Source of the DNA: Isoetes taiwanensis
Lineage: Eukaryota; Streptophyta; Lycopodiopsida; Isoetales; Isoetaceae
Length of the DNA: 64,000 nucleotides
Reading direction: 5' to 3'
NCBI GenBank assembly: GCA_021234155.1
Contig: JAJEKV010000017.1
Coordinates: 20,592,501 to 20,656,500 of the forward strand
Made by a program: the position numbers and the translations under genes
Part shown: piece after piece, positions 10,650-22,299 of the stretch
How positions within the stretch are numbered: the stretch's first letter is position 1
How the letters are laid out: each line of letters starts with the position of its first letter
Notes under the pieces: model-generated
The model's database searches: none
What the model was told of the DNA's origin: nothing
What the model saw: only the letters and a program-made list of their open reading frames with translations

Positions 10650-12070
10650 ATTCGGCTGTCCCCCCTGTCCCCCCAAGAAATGTAAGAGAAGAACATGATG
10701 CCCACTATCCGGGAGGAATCACAAAAGTTAGTTTATTTCTGTTATTCATGTTTTCTTAGTTATGGTGCTTAATATGGTGGTTATTGTGTTGTACAGTGAT
10801 TGTGGTGTACTGTATGCAGCATGTGAATTGTGTGTAGTTGACTCTAGTCTGAAATGCAATATTTAATGTTTGGAATATTATTAGAACATGACAGAATTGA
10901 GTACTCCTTTTTGATTGTGTGTACAGTCTAAAAAATATTTGAGAATGATAACTAACCGATCCCGAGATACAAATTTTTGTTGAATAAAGACAATTTTTTG
11001 TCGATTCAAGCAACTCGTTGAAAGTATGATATATTAAAAAAGGATCTTACAAAATTTGGCTTTCCATTGAAAGCTCGTTCGGTGAACTAAATTTACATGC
11101 ATGATTTCCTAAGCAATGTGAAATGCCGGTATGATCGGCTCGAGAACCGGGTGCATCCAAAATTATTGTTTTCTCGCGACTAAAGCATCTAAGCTTTTAG
11201 CTAATCATCCTGCACTTTAACAGATGAGGTTTGCCGATTGCTTCGTGATCCCCTTGTGGTAAGTAACGCATTCGCCAAGAAAAAACCCATTTGCAGAGTC
11301 GAGCGGACAAGTGACAGAGAACAAATATACCACCGCCTTTGCGTTAAAGATGTAACATAAGCTCATGGACCTTGTCTAAGAGCTCTCTCCCCGCCAATCG
11401 ACTCCAAGCATAGCCATTGAAGGCCCAACATCCGGCCTATTGTATGCCTTTAGGTTGATTCGAATCAGCAAAGAAGGTGGATTTAGGCATATCCACCTTT
11501 GAGATTGATCACGAGCCCTCGTTTAACATGTGTCGAATGCTCTCCTCGCCACCCTACAATAGCCGAGTGATCTCCTCGAACATCCCTCCTACCATGTTGC
11601 GGAATGAACTTGTTCGAATTGGGCGAATGGGGAATGAAACGCAAAAATCAGACGTAGGAACGAGATTTAGGATCCAGATCCTTTTCTAATGATTAGAAGA
11701 GGAATGTAATTATTATCGTGGTGTATTTTAATTTCAGAAGTGTTTACGAGAGCAGGCTAGGCAGATTTTTTATGTCAGACGAAATAGGATAAAAGTGATG
11801 TGATGTGATGTGTGGTGTCGTGATGGTGTGGTGTGGTGTGATGTGGTGTGGTGTGGGTTGCATTATGTCCATGGTGTCATGTGGGTGTCATGTGGGTGTC
11901 ATGTGTGGTGTCATGTGGGCACATCTGAATAATTTTGCACAACTGAATAGGGTAAAAACTAACCTGAATTGATGAAGCTAAAGCTTAGATTGTAGATGGG
12001 AATGGATCTCCATCTCAACCAAATCGTGAATACAAATCGGGAGTGCTCTGCAAATGACAATAAAATATAA
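10650..12070. other. Left subterminal region of the transposon, no recognised gene
   Basis: Mostly AT-rich non-coding sequence. A short ORF at 11477-11689 has no recognisable motif, though it could belong to a 5' exon of the transposase gene. A GT-rich low-complexity block with GTGGTGTGG units lies at about 11795-11920. I see nothing else. Confidence 0.4.
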
Positions 12071-14267
12071 CTAGTAACGGTGCCCAGCGTTGCTGGGCAT
12101 ATGTTCGGCCTGTAAATGTTTTGGTCGCAATAAGAAGAACTTCCAGTAATAAGCCAACTTTTGTAACTTCGTATTATAACAATTTTTTTTTTCAAAGCTT
12201 TAACAATGTTTTCCATGGATTATGTAAACAATATCAAAACAATAGGGAAGTGCCCAGTGTTGCTGGGCCTAATTTGGAGTACATATTAATCCAGGATAGT
12301 GTAAGTTGAGAACTTGAAAATGTTAATTTGTTTTATAGCCTAGCATCTTCAATTATAGCGGCTCCTCATAATCTTAAAATTATCTTGCGCCTATCAGCAT
12401 TTCTTCTTAAAAAAGCTTTGTAAGACTTTTACATTGATCCTGTAAAGAATAGGAATGTAGACAGCGTTTATGTCCATGCTCAACATCGTTCTTATATGGC
12501 TAAGGACCTAGATTATCATTGGTACCCATGTGGGACCAAAAGGAACTTCTACTCATGCAAAAGAAAGAGAAAAGGAAAGAGAAACGATCTACCAAACATG
12601 TGTTTAGGCATTAAGATGTGTGCCTAGGTATAATATAAATTGGGTATTTTAGGGTGCCAAGGCAAATTATACTATGTGAAACATAATATTATTATTGGAA
12701 CCACAGAGTTCAGGCTTCGTATGCCTTACATTCTCCTCAGCAAAGCATTAAAAATACTTTGTTTGTCCTGTTCGTGTTTTACTTTCTTTTTCATGAGCTT
12801 AATAATAGCATACCTTGTGCCTATATAAAGGTTTGTACCTTCTGGGATATCACAAAATGGCATCCTACATCTAGAATAATAGGAAGAATCTTTTGCAAAT
12901 ACATCATTGCACCTGTACATGATGTTTCTCAATCTGCAGATATGTTAAAAAGTTCAATCTTATATTATAATGTTTTATAGCTATACGTGGAGTTTATCAA
13001 GGCACCACTTGGCTCTTTTCTGGGTTTTAGTCACATGAAATTGTTGGATTCACTATACTGGATCATCTATGAGTGCTGCGGCAAAGCTTCCATACTTGGT
13101 ATTCATGTCCATCACATTTCGTATGCTGCTAGCTTCCCAGCATCACCTGTTACCTGTTGGCCATTATTGCCATCAGGCATTTCAAATTTTAGTGGCGACA
13201 TAAAACAGTACCTCAATTGTAAGAGAATACTCTGCAACATCCACAACTCGTGCTCTGAAGACTTCTACCAGGCCTAGCACCTTTGAAATCAAAATAAGGA
13301 TGTCAAAATAGTGCTCATCTATAAGTAATAAGAGCTGCATATAAAATACCTCAGTCCGCTGATTTGGATTCACATCAAGCTCTAAGAGCATTAGCTCTCT
13401 CTCCACCCTCAACTCCTTTGACAAATCATCCACCTGAAAAAATATCCACATTAAACGTTTCAAATCATTCTGTGCATCTCCTGATGCGGAAATGCATACG
13501 CTGACCAGGTAGAACCATAAAAGAAATGAAAGATTAGGCATTATGAGACCTCTCAACCCACAACCGTTTTGCATTCTAAAAGCAGCAGGGAGTTCTATAG
13601 CTGCGGGAGTTGCATGCAAAAGATGATACCTTATTAACAACGACAGTGTACCTTCACTTACTTGAGGGGATCGATCTTGGCAGTTAAAGACTTGAGAAGC
13701 CCGAATCTTGGCAGTTAAAGACTTGAGAGAGAAGAGAAGCCCGAATATGAGCTTCTGATCCTGATGCGGGCTCAATGTGGAGATAGGAGAAGGGTCTATC
13801 CCATACATGGTAATGCAGGCACACACCATTACGATTGTAAATGTATAGGCATCTCATTCTGTTGGGCGCCGGGGAGGACCTTCTTGTATTGTTGAACTCG
13901 TTTCTTCCACATCCTAGTATCTGCTTTAAAACCACCACTGCTTCCACCCGAGAAAAACCGAACCCGATCGGATGGAGTAACCAAGCGTTCTGGCCGAACC
14001 CATAATCTGCCATTTGCTAAAAACAAATTTATTTCTTAGCTCTTCGAAATGCATCCAGCCAAGGCCGCCTTGAACATCTGCTTGAACCGCCTCGAAAATA
14101 TCTGCTTGCACCATTTCGTTTTACAGGAGCTGTGGCCGTGGCCGGATATCTCAGAACATGTAAATCCAAAAACCCTACACATGCCCTAAATGTCGATTAG
14201 GGTAAATGTCGATTAGGGTTAGGGTTTGGTTGACGACATACTTACCCAATAACCTTATAATATAGGA
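12071..14267 (-). mobile_element. Non-autonomous Helitron A
   Basis: On the minus strand it starts TCCTATATTATAAGG (plus 14267 downward) after host A, and ends in a 7 bp-stem hairpin GCCCAGC-AAC-GCTGGGC (plus 12082-12098), 7 nt spacer, then CTAG (12071-12074) followed by host T. A TC start, a 3' hairpin close to CTRR, no inverted repeats and insertion between A and T are the Helitron signature. A second hairpin lies at about 12253-12269. The 5' end matches Helitron C (TCTTATATTATAATG). Length is 2197 bp. There is no Rep/helicase, so it depends on another copy. It carries an acetolactate synthase subunit fragment. Confidence 0.8.
13212..13433 (-). pseudogene. Captured fragment of acetolactate synthase regulatory subunit
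   Basis: Two exons on the minus strand, 13433-13350 and about 13273-13212. The first encodes VDDLSKELRVERELMLLELD and a few further residues, the second VEVFRARVVDVAEYSLTIE. These match the conserved stretch after the ACT domain of plant acetolactate synthase small subunits (the VERELML and FRAxVVD..EHxLTIE motifs). The acceptor TTTTTCAG before the first exon and donors GTATTT and GTACTG after each are intact, so genomic DNA, not mRNA, was captured. The fragment has the Helitron's own orientation. The parent enzyme subunit gives valine feedback control in plastid branched-chain amino acid synthesis; this piece is far too short to work. Confidence 0.8.
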
Positions 14268-14940
14268 TATTAAAATTATCATCGCATTCATATTCAGAGA
14301 CTAACATCCCATTTATATTTATATTCACATGAATAACGAAACAAATGCATACGAGAAGAACAGGAAAAATACAGGGTCGACAGGGTAGAATAAACTAAAC
14401 CTGTATGATGGACATGTGGTCGAGATGTAATATAGCCACCCCCTTACCCATTAAAATTTACCTTATGTTCTAATTGGCTACCCCGATAAGTTTTTTCGCA
14501 CGTACAAAAAATCGAATTGGCCACACCCTGCGCCTGGCTGAATTTAATAAATATCGAATTGGCTACTAAACGAGTAAAATGTACAAATTCGTGTTTTGAA
14601 CTGGCCACTACCCTTCAGTCAGGACATGAACGTATCCTACTCTGGCGTAGCCAACGATTTCTGAAAAAATATGAATGTGTGGCCAACTGGCCCGCCGGGG
14701 CCACTAAAAAATACCCTGCACTCCACCACCCCGCACCACCACACTCCACCACCACTCCACACTCCACCATTTGGTGTATAGTGTGTGGTGAATGGTGTGG
14801 TGTGTGGTGGGGTGTGGTGTGGTGTGGTGTGTGGTAATGTACACAGCACTAAGGTGCTCGTTCTGGTGAATATGATGAGTGTAGGGCATGGTATGGTGCA
14901 TGGTTTGGTGTGGTATACACATCCTAACAGTTTAGTGTTC
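14268..14940. other. Non-coding stretch with CA/GT-rich low complexity
   Basis: It holds degenerate repeats of AATTGGCTA/GGCCAC near 14475-14705, then CACTCCACCACC and GGTGTGGTGT runs at about 14720-14910. No coding signal is seen. It may be the first intron or the 5' region of the transposase gene. Confidence 0.4.
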
Positions 14941-15408
14941 ATTTCATGCAGATGCTATTGTTCAAGAGGTTTCTGGACCAACATCCTTCGTCTTCGAGCT
15001 TTTGAGAAGTTAAAACCCTGGTTTGTTGTGAAATTGAAGGACTTCAATAGTTGCTGTTGCATTCAGCACATGAGGATGCAAATGCTAGTGGATGGACTCA
15101 ATGGGATGAGAACCAAACATCCGAAGAATTGCACTTGCACCTGCGATGTTTGTAGATCACACGAACTTGGTCAATGCAGGGCACACCAGCATAAAATTGC
15201 AAGTACAGAAAGTTTGTGGAGATCTATGAATTAGATGAGTTTCACAAGAAGGCGTGCATCCTTGGAAATTGTGAGCTGTGTGGAATCAAGAAGTTTCAGA
15301 CCTGTCCCATGGAAGGAAGTGGCAGTAGGAAAGTGAAATGGGAGTACATTGCCCGGGGGATTCAGTAATGTTTGTAGTACGGGACATCTGCATGCAAGAA
15401 AGGGGGTT

Positions 15409-15963
15409 CATTAGAGGTAATTTGAGATCTCATTTTGTCCCATTAAGGGATGCTTAAAAAGCCACATCAGCTTTTTAAATTGTCCAATAAGAGAAGAGCT
15501 CCAGTGTATTTTATTCCAGTATTATGTGGCAGCAGTAATTAATGCAGTTCTAACTAACTTTTGCAGTGTCATTTTTCTACTATAACTTTTGATCAAAAAC
15601 TCTGATTCGAACACTATTTGTGGCAATGGATTCGTCTCCTCAAGATCTTTCTAATGACAACCCATTGTTATATTTTTTGGGATGTAAATATATAAGAAAA
15701 GAGCAAAAAACCATATTTTTTAAGGTTAACACATATGGCTTGTATTGAAATACATCATAACCATATATCACTTGAGAGATCTTTTCATTCTGCATCTAAT
15801 GCAACAAACGCCGCAGCATTTTCATGAGTAGATCAAAAGTTATAGGGAAAAAACGACAGCAATGAAGTTGTTAATGCTGCATTAATTGCAGTTTGATGTA
15901 GAGTACTCATTCTATTGGAGGATTCTTATGGGGACAAAAGGAGATCTCAAATTACCTCTAATG
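15409..15963. mobile_element. MITE inserted in the transposase gene
   Basis: The ends CATTAGAGGTAATTTGAG and its inverted copy close a 555 bp element; about 50 bp at each end pair, including AGATCTC and GGGACAAAA. Inner parts also pair (TTAATGCAG with CTGCATTAA). It is flanked by TT on both sides, which may be the target duplication. It has no ORF. Confidence 0.7.
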
Positions 15964-16887
15964 TTGCCACTATTTGGGGTAAAATATCTACTTTAGGGGT
16001 TAAATCAGCTTTCAAAGATCAGTATACTAGGGATGTTTTTGACTACCCTTCGAACGCAGATGTCCATACCCCTTTATTACTAAGTGCATCCTCCGGGGTA
16101 CATTGCCTATGAAAAAGACAACGTCTCGAAGTTCCGTAGGAGACCCACTCATCAAGATAATGAGACGTAACCCAAGAAGCTTCGATAAACCGAAGAGCGC
16201 CTAAAAATCTTTCCAATCAGATAATTTCGTGTACCAAATGGCAGCAAAACAGCTTTTAAGGAGCTTCGGAGAATCTCCCCCAGATGCATGTCCCTCGATA
16301 GTGGATTTTGCGAGAACTATACATTCAAGGAACAAGAGGAGGTGTGTACGATGCTATTTGGGTCAATAACCAGATTACCATTTTGGTTCAAATAACATAT
16401 CAAGATGACTCAAGGGCGGATGAGATTATCAAGGAAAACACATTACTATGTATCGATGATAGGGAACACGATACTTTTGTTCGCAAGCGCAACACCGCTT
16501 CATGAAGTACCACAAATATCTGGAGCAGAAAGGAAGGGTTCCAAAGAGACATTATGTGTTTTCAGATGGTGCAGCATCTCAATTCAAGGCTTCTAGACCA
16601 TTTTAATTTGTGGCTAGGTACACAAACGACACTGATGTCTATATGATATGGAATTTTTTTGGTTCTAACCACGGGAAAGGTGAACACGATGGCAAAGCTG
16701 CTGAGTTGAAGAGATGGTTAAGACAACTGCAATTAAAATACAACAGCATAAAATTGAGTAATGCTCATGAAGTGGTAGAAGTTGCCGAAGAGATGTTTAC
16801 TTGTGGAACATCCGAGTGGATGAACACATCTGAAACCAGTAAGAGGAAGAATATAAAAAGATTCTTTTGGGAAGTCAAGGTGGAGGA

Positions 16888-18746
16888 TCTTATATTATAA
16901 TGTTATACCGTAAGTCTTGGATTGGATCAAGCCCTAATGTGAGTGGTCGAGATCATCTCGATGCATCCAAAGGCCAAGATTTCTTGCACAACTTCCTACC
17001 ACCATGATTGGTCATGTTTTGATCTCTTATGGGAAAGGGTAAAGGAAAAGGGGGGAAAAGGAAAAGGGAGGAGGAAAGGGCAAAAAGGCAGGGGAAAAAG
17101 GGAAAATTAGAAAATGGTGGGGATAAGAGAAGAGAAAAATGTATGGGAAAAGGGAAAGGGAAAGAAAAAATCAAAAGGGACAGGGAAGTGAACCTTAGAA
17201 AAGGGCACGAGGACAAGGGAAAGATGTAAAGGAGAAAAGGTAAGGAAATGGCATGGGAAAAGGGGAAAGAATGGGGAAAGGGGTGAAAAATGGGAAAAGA
17301 AAGGAAAAAAAAGCCATGGGAAAAGGGAAAAGGATGGGGAGAAGGAAAGGTCAAGGGGAAGGGAAAGGAGAAAGAAAAAGGGAGGGGCAAAGGAGGAAAT
17401 AGAACGTGGAAAAAGGGCATTAAAAAAAGGAAGAGGGAAATGAGAAAAGGGAAGGGGGAAAGGGCACGAGAAAAAAAAGGAAGAGGAAAAAAAGACATAG
17501 AAAACAGAAACGGGGCAAGAGGGAAATGAAGGAAGGAAGGAAAAAGGTAAACAAGCATAGAAAAAAAGAAAGAGAAAAAATATGGGAAAGGGCATGGGAA
17601 AAGGAAAGGAAGGGAGAAAGGGTGAAGGAAGGGGGAAAATGGCACGGGTAAAAGAGAAAGAGGGAAAGGATCGAGAAAGGAGGAAAACATAAAGGAAAAA
17701 GTTCATCAAGAAAAGGGAAAGAAAAAAGGCCAAGAAAAGGAAAAAAGGGAAAGGGTCAGAAAAGGAGGAAAAAGGAAGGGAAAAGGGGTACAGGAGAAGG
17801 GTGAGGAGGAAGGAATTGAAAAAGAGGAAGAGGAAAAGGGCACGGGAAAAAAGGGAAGAGGGAAAGGGTGAGGAAAGGGAAAAAAGAGCATGGGAAAGGG
17901 AAAACGGAAACTGAAAAAAGAAAAGGCGGAAAGGAGAAAGTGGAAAAGGGAAAAGGGGGAGAGGGTGGGAAAAGGAAGAAAAGTCACACATAAAAAAGAT
18001 AGAGAAAAAGGAATAGAAAGAGGCGTAGGGAAAAAGAAAATGAAAAAGAAGGGGGAAAAGAAAGGGAAAAAAGGCACGAGAAAAAGTGAAAGGGTGGTGA
18101 AAGAATGGAAAGAGAAGGAAAAGGAAAAAGAAAAAGGAAGGCAGAAAGGGGAAAGGGAAGGGAAAATGGGCATGAGAAAAAGGAGAGAGGGAAATGGAAA
18201 AAGAGAAGCGGAAAAAGGAAAGGATAAAGAGGAAGAGGATGGGGAAAGGAAGAAAAGGGGCACATGAAAATGTGCGGAAAAGAGAACGAAAAAGGGCGTG
18301 GGAAAAGGGGAAGTGAAAAAGAAAAGGAAAAGTAAGGGGAAAAGAAAAGGGAAAAATGGGAAGGGCAGGCAAAGGATGAAAGGGAAAAAGTCCGTCATAA
18401 AAAAGGGAAACAGGGAAAAGGGAAACGGAAGGGAAGAGAAGGGAGAAGGGGGTAAAACACAGGAAAAAAGAGAGAAGGGAAATATAAGATGTGTAGGAAA
18501 ATGAGAAAAAAAGGGAAAAGAAAAAATGAAAATATGTAGGGAAACGAGGAAAAAGGAAAATGAAAGGATAGAGGAAAAGGCAAAGGGAAGAGGAAGGGTG
18601 TCGAATACACAAAAACCTCTTAAAGCTCAGCAATGCTGGGCTTAGTTTCTATTATGTTAGATTTATGAAAAGGAATCCGAGCTGAACAGGTTTTCGTCCA
18701 CACAGGTTCCCAACTTATTCCCAGCAACGCTGGGAACCATTACTAG
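16888..18746 (+). mobile_element. Non-autonomous Helitron C
   Basis: It starts TCTTATATTATAATG after host A (16887) and ends with hairpin CCCAGC-AAC-GCTGGG (18720-18734), an 8 nt spacer and CTAG (18743-18746) before host T. A second hairpin-like sequence CAGCAATGCTGGG lies at about 18632. The empty site reads through as an open frame of the transposase (VED then IDRKKAWG), which confirms both ends. Of its 1859 bp, about 1570 are a purine-only-like tract. No helicase gene is present. Confidence 0.85.
17030..18600 (+). repeat. 1.6 kb polypurine tract
   Basis: The + strand is almost wholly A and G in irregular GGGAAAAGG-type units with sparse C and T, for about 1570 bp. The long ORFs here on both strands (Lys/Gly/Glu-rich on plus, Phe/Ser/Pro/Leu-rich on minus) are by-products of the composition. 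The tract lies inside Helitron C. Confidence 0.9.
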
Positions 18747-19489
18747 TATAGATAGAAAGAAAGCATGGGGTGCAGAAAGGATTTTGGACACTAGGCAGTT
18801 GCACACGAGGGAACTTTCATGCTTCTGCAGCTACTGCTTGGATGGCATGTGGGACAATTGTGTGAACAAGCACTACGTTGATGATTGGAAACTTCAAGTT
18901 ATTGTACCATCCTCCAATGTGCATGCTGACATTGAGGACCGTAAATCCAGCAGGTTCTTGTTCTCCTCCAATCCCACGATGTTAGCAGAGGCACTTAGAG
19001 TTGGTGATAATTTTGTCATCGTTGTTCAAAGGGAATGATGAGGGTTCTGAATTTTGGATTCTGATGTGCACAAAACCAAAATGGATAGTGGAGAAAGACT
19101 TCCAACTCAATGGAACATGGTACCTCGCCGGTGATAGTGTCATAGAAGGTATGTATTACAAGAAGGGCTAAGATCAACCGTCGGCTATGATTTTTTGCAA
19201 AGAAAGACGCCTTTAGGCATAGTATTCACAAACAGTCTGATCCAGGTAATCGACTTCACATGCCACCAACTAAACGCCAAAACAGATCGTATATAGGCTG
19301 GATCCTTTAGATGAGGAGAAAATTTTACGAGAATTTACCCAAGTTCTTTATGATGATGATGAAATGTAAAACCATTCTCAGTAGTTTTGGGGAACTCATG
19401 TGAAGTTTTGTGCTTCATTTGTGAAAATGAGTTTGTCTTGATTTCTTTTGAAGATTTGAATTCTTCTAAAACACTTGATTCCTTTGTTT

Positions 19490-21138
19490 TTTTTTTTTGA
19501 AGGCAAGGTATTTTTATTTTTATTAATATATGTAATAAATACATTTATTCATGGCTCTATAGTAGCGGTGTAGCCTAAACATATCGACACATAAGAAACC
19601 TGTGTATGAAAGTAAAAGACAAACACCATTCTAGGAGATCGGTAAGAAGCAAAAATCCCATGACGCATGAAGATGATGCCACCTACTAGGACGCCTCAAA
19701 AAATCTTGATAGACAAAAGTAGAAGCAAAGGAGTGTCTTCCGTAGGGCGTTAACTCCCTACCCCAAGGTGCACATCTGCAAAGGTACTCTGGGGAGACTA
19801 CTTGCTCACTTCCAATTGTACTAAGAGACAAGTTGTCTCACCATCTTCTCAAGATGCTAGTGCCTTCTAGAGGCCTCCCCTAGGGGTGGTCTACTCCTTC
19901 CGCGTCCACTTTTAGTCACCAGCTTGAGCTTCATCATCATTGTGCTCCATTAGCTTAGTGTGAACATTTGGTCCTCCCAGATCCAAAAGCCACTGAATCT
20001 TTTACCTTACTTTGGCCTCCTTTCACAATCATCGTCCCAACAATCACACCATTCTTCAAATTTGGGAAGGAAGAGGGCCAACATGGAAAAAACCAAACCC
20101 CTTCCAAGATACACATCGAGGCATCTGAGAATCAATGCGATACAACAACGAGCAAAAAAGCAAAGGTCGCAATCCATACCCTCAAACGCCTATCAAGACT
20201 CACTAGAACACTCAAGCTAAAGCAACCCATTTCTTGTGAGTCCTCTCAGTACACCTTGAGCGTTCACCAGAAAATTTCATACAAAGGGACTGTACAAGAA
20301 TCAAGATGCTAAATATAGCACAAATCTACTCAACATCAGAAGTCACTGCAAAAGGGTAGTGCTAAAGATGCCGGCTGAATAAGTCTCGAGCACCATTCTC
20401 ACAATAACCAACCTGCTGTTAATAAGAAGTGTGGCATACCCCAAGCTACGACCAGTGCATCAGCAAACATTTGATAGAGGAACCACACAGTTCGAGTTCT
20501 TTGCCTGCTCCCACTAATCCCTAATGCCTTAAATATCAGCTTAGAAGGAAGGATACTTCTACCATGTTAAAAAACTGAAGAAGACTCATCCCAGTTATTA
20601 TCAGCATACACCTCCCCACTATAGGAACCAAAAACCAGAAGTACCTCAGAGCTCCAACTGCAGTGAGTGCAGTAGATTTCCTTTACTGCAGTGAGTGCAG
20701 CAGTCACCATTAGCCACAATGCGTGCAGCCCAACACCTGGTCAAGTAGCCGACAAAAGGAAGAGCATGCCATAAAAACCTTAAGCCTCTTCAACAGCACC
20801 AACAAAGCAACAAACAGAACTTCGTTGATGCGAAATGGCTTCACCTATTGCTGATTTAATCACAGAAAGAAAGGGCAAGAAAGCTTTCTACCTCGACATC
20901 CTATGCTAAGGCTCTCTTTGAAAGTTTAGGCGAACACCAAAGAAAACCTTGCTACAGGACCGAACTGTTCAAGCTTCATCTACCTTCTCTAGATCTGCAA
21001 AGAAAACACAGAGGCAGAAACCAGTAGCCAGGCTACTCTTCCAGCAACACGAGTATGAAAACGCTGCTCCACGAGGTCGGGCGGCCGCCTGCCGCCGCCC
21101 TAGCCGCTGATAAACCCTAACATCGACGCTGTATACTC
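19490..21138 (-). mobile_element. Poly(A) retroposon, copy 1
   Basis: On the minus strand it starts near TTAGGGTTTATCAGCGGC and ends in a poly(A) tail after AAAATACCTTGCCTTC. A 12 bp target-site duplication ATTCCTTTGTTT flanks it (19478-19489 and 21139-21150). It is homologous along its length to copy 2 at 25260-26951, including GCAGTGAGTGCAG motifs (about 20660-20700). No RT ORF is visible in 1649 bp, so it is a non-autonomous retroposon or a truncated LINE. It sits between the convergent 3' ends of the two transposon genes. Confidence 0.8.
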
Positions 21139-21396
21139 ATTCCTTTGTTTGTGAGATGAATTGAATATGAATTTTCATTGAAATGAATCGAGGTTACAAT
21201 AACAATTATGTACATAAGAAAGATATACAGTGATTTAAGTACGAGGTGACTCATGCACCTACATACTTCCCAATACATATGTTCCTCTCAGTTCCCGCTT
21301 TTGTTGCTTCTAATCTTAAAACTTCAAGCATGAACACTCTAACATCAACTAGATCCTGGTCTGAAATGTCCACAACCTGCAGTTAACCACACTTTG

Positions 21397-21830
21397 TCAA
21401 TAACAGAGTTTGGTTTGTCTGCTGCATTTAAGTTGACTTACTAGATCAGGCAACAATATATTCACTCCTTTCAAGTACCCCCTCACAAATTTGTCCATAA
21501 ACGAACATACGGCAGGACCACATGAATGACCATCGGTTTGAAGAGGCGTTCTGGAAATTTTCACAACATCTGAGGTTGTAAAGCTGAAATTATTGTGTCC
21601 AAGCAATTCCAGGAACCTGCACTCAAAGTTTGTTGTCATTGTGCCACAACAGCAAAATGCAATGAGCAAGCACTAACCTCTCAATATGTCTGCTTCTGCC
21701 ATGCAAGCCCGAGCTATCAAAGTGATATATCCTTGGTTTATATCTCTGTGCGAGACACGCGTGGCTTACAATCGAAGAAAACAGTCCCGTGGATGTCCAT
21801 CACAAGCGAGGCAAAAACATGTAACCGCAC
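21397..21830 (-). pseudogene. ULP1-like (C48) cysteine protease domain
   Basis: On the minus strand, the region near 21822-21745 encodes HVFASLVMDIHGTVFFDCKP, which fits the catalytic His and Asp region of ULP1 proteases. The last ORF (21669-21397) encodes PLQTDGHSCGPAVCSFMDKF: the Gln oxyanion residue followed six residues later by the catalytic Cys in CGP, the spacing of the ULP1 active site. ULP1 enzymes cut SUMO or related proteins, and ULP1 domains have been recruited by several plant transposon families. A stop lies between the His and Cys parts unless an intron separates them. It is the 3' end of the minus-strand gene starting at 27393. Confidence 0.75.
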
Positions 21831-22299
21831 TTATCCGATTCACATGTTTCTTTATTGTTTTGTAACTATTTGTGTCCTTGGACAATGTCGAAGTGAAAAA
21901 GAGGGTCAAAGAAATGAAAGGGATGGCTCATTCCTTGGAGAATCAAGTAGTATTCCATGTATCCGCAAACATATGCATATCATCCGCACAATCTCGATGA
22001 TCACAAATCAGATGAAAGTATCACCTTGAGAAGAGAAGGATCAATTGATCATTGAACCACCGCTGCGATCAGCTTCCAAAATTTTGATGTCTGTGGAGCT
22101 AATCACGGCAGTTTTGGTTCCACTCAAAGACCACTTCCGGATGTGTATTTGGCTTTAGATAGTCAGGGACTGCCGAAGCTCTATCATCTCTAGTTCTAAA
22201 CACACACGAGAACATTTGCTCACAATCCATTCAAATATTTTAAATTGAAAAAGTACAACACATATCATAGAATTTTTTTACTTATATTGACTTTCAAAG

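Larger units (their letters stand above)
14944..19330 (+). pseudogene. DDE-like transposase gene of the 17 kb transposon
   Basis: Segments in order: 14944-15372 with a cysteine-rich zinc-binding stretch (NCTCTCDVC, then CELCGIKKFQTCPME and VKWEYIA); 16280-16887 with DFAENYTFKEQ-like text, HYYVS then DDREHD, YVFSDGAASQFK (Asp codon 16565-16567) and WNFFGSNHGKGEHDG (about 16650-16695); 18747-19330 with RELSCFCSYCLDG, YVDDWKLQVI, then EFWILMCTKP. The same order of a Cys cluster, SDG..xQFK, HGKG..DG and a C-terminal CxCxxC occurs, from memory, in uncharacterised DDE-type proteins of cnidarians, molluscs and some plants. Breaks: MITE at 15409, Helitron at 16888, in-frame TAA at 16604-16606, and frameshifts near 16440-16495 and 19036. 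Without the Helitron the reading frame continues exactly across 16887/18747. The N-terminus is not located. Confidence 0.7.

Noticed and set aside
13182-13829. Minus 215-residue ORF as a whole protein
   Set aside because: Only two short exons inside it are conserved; the rest is intron read-through.
14180-14230. Telomere-like AACCCTAA/TTAGGG words
   Set aside because: Only a few scattered units, inside a Helitron; not a telomeric array.
17107-18633. 508-residue minus ORF rich in Phe, Ser, Pro and Leu
   Set aside because: It is a translation of the polypyrimidine strand; composition alone keeps it open, and no domain is present.
12068-18752. A single 6.7 kb element with inverted ends ACTAGTAACGG..CCATTACTAGT
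   Set aside because: The inverted ends are the 3' termini of two Helitrons in opposite orientation; each has its own 5' TC end, and the downstream one restores a reading frame when removed.
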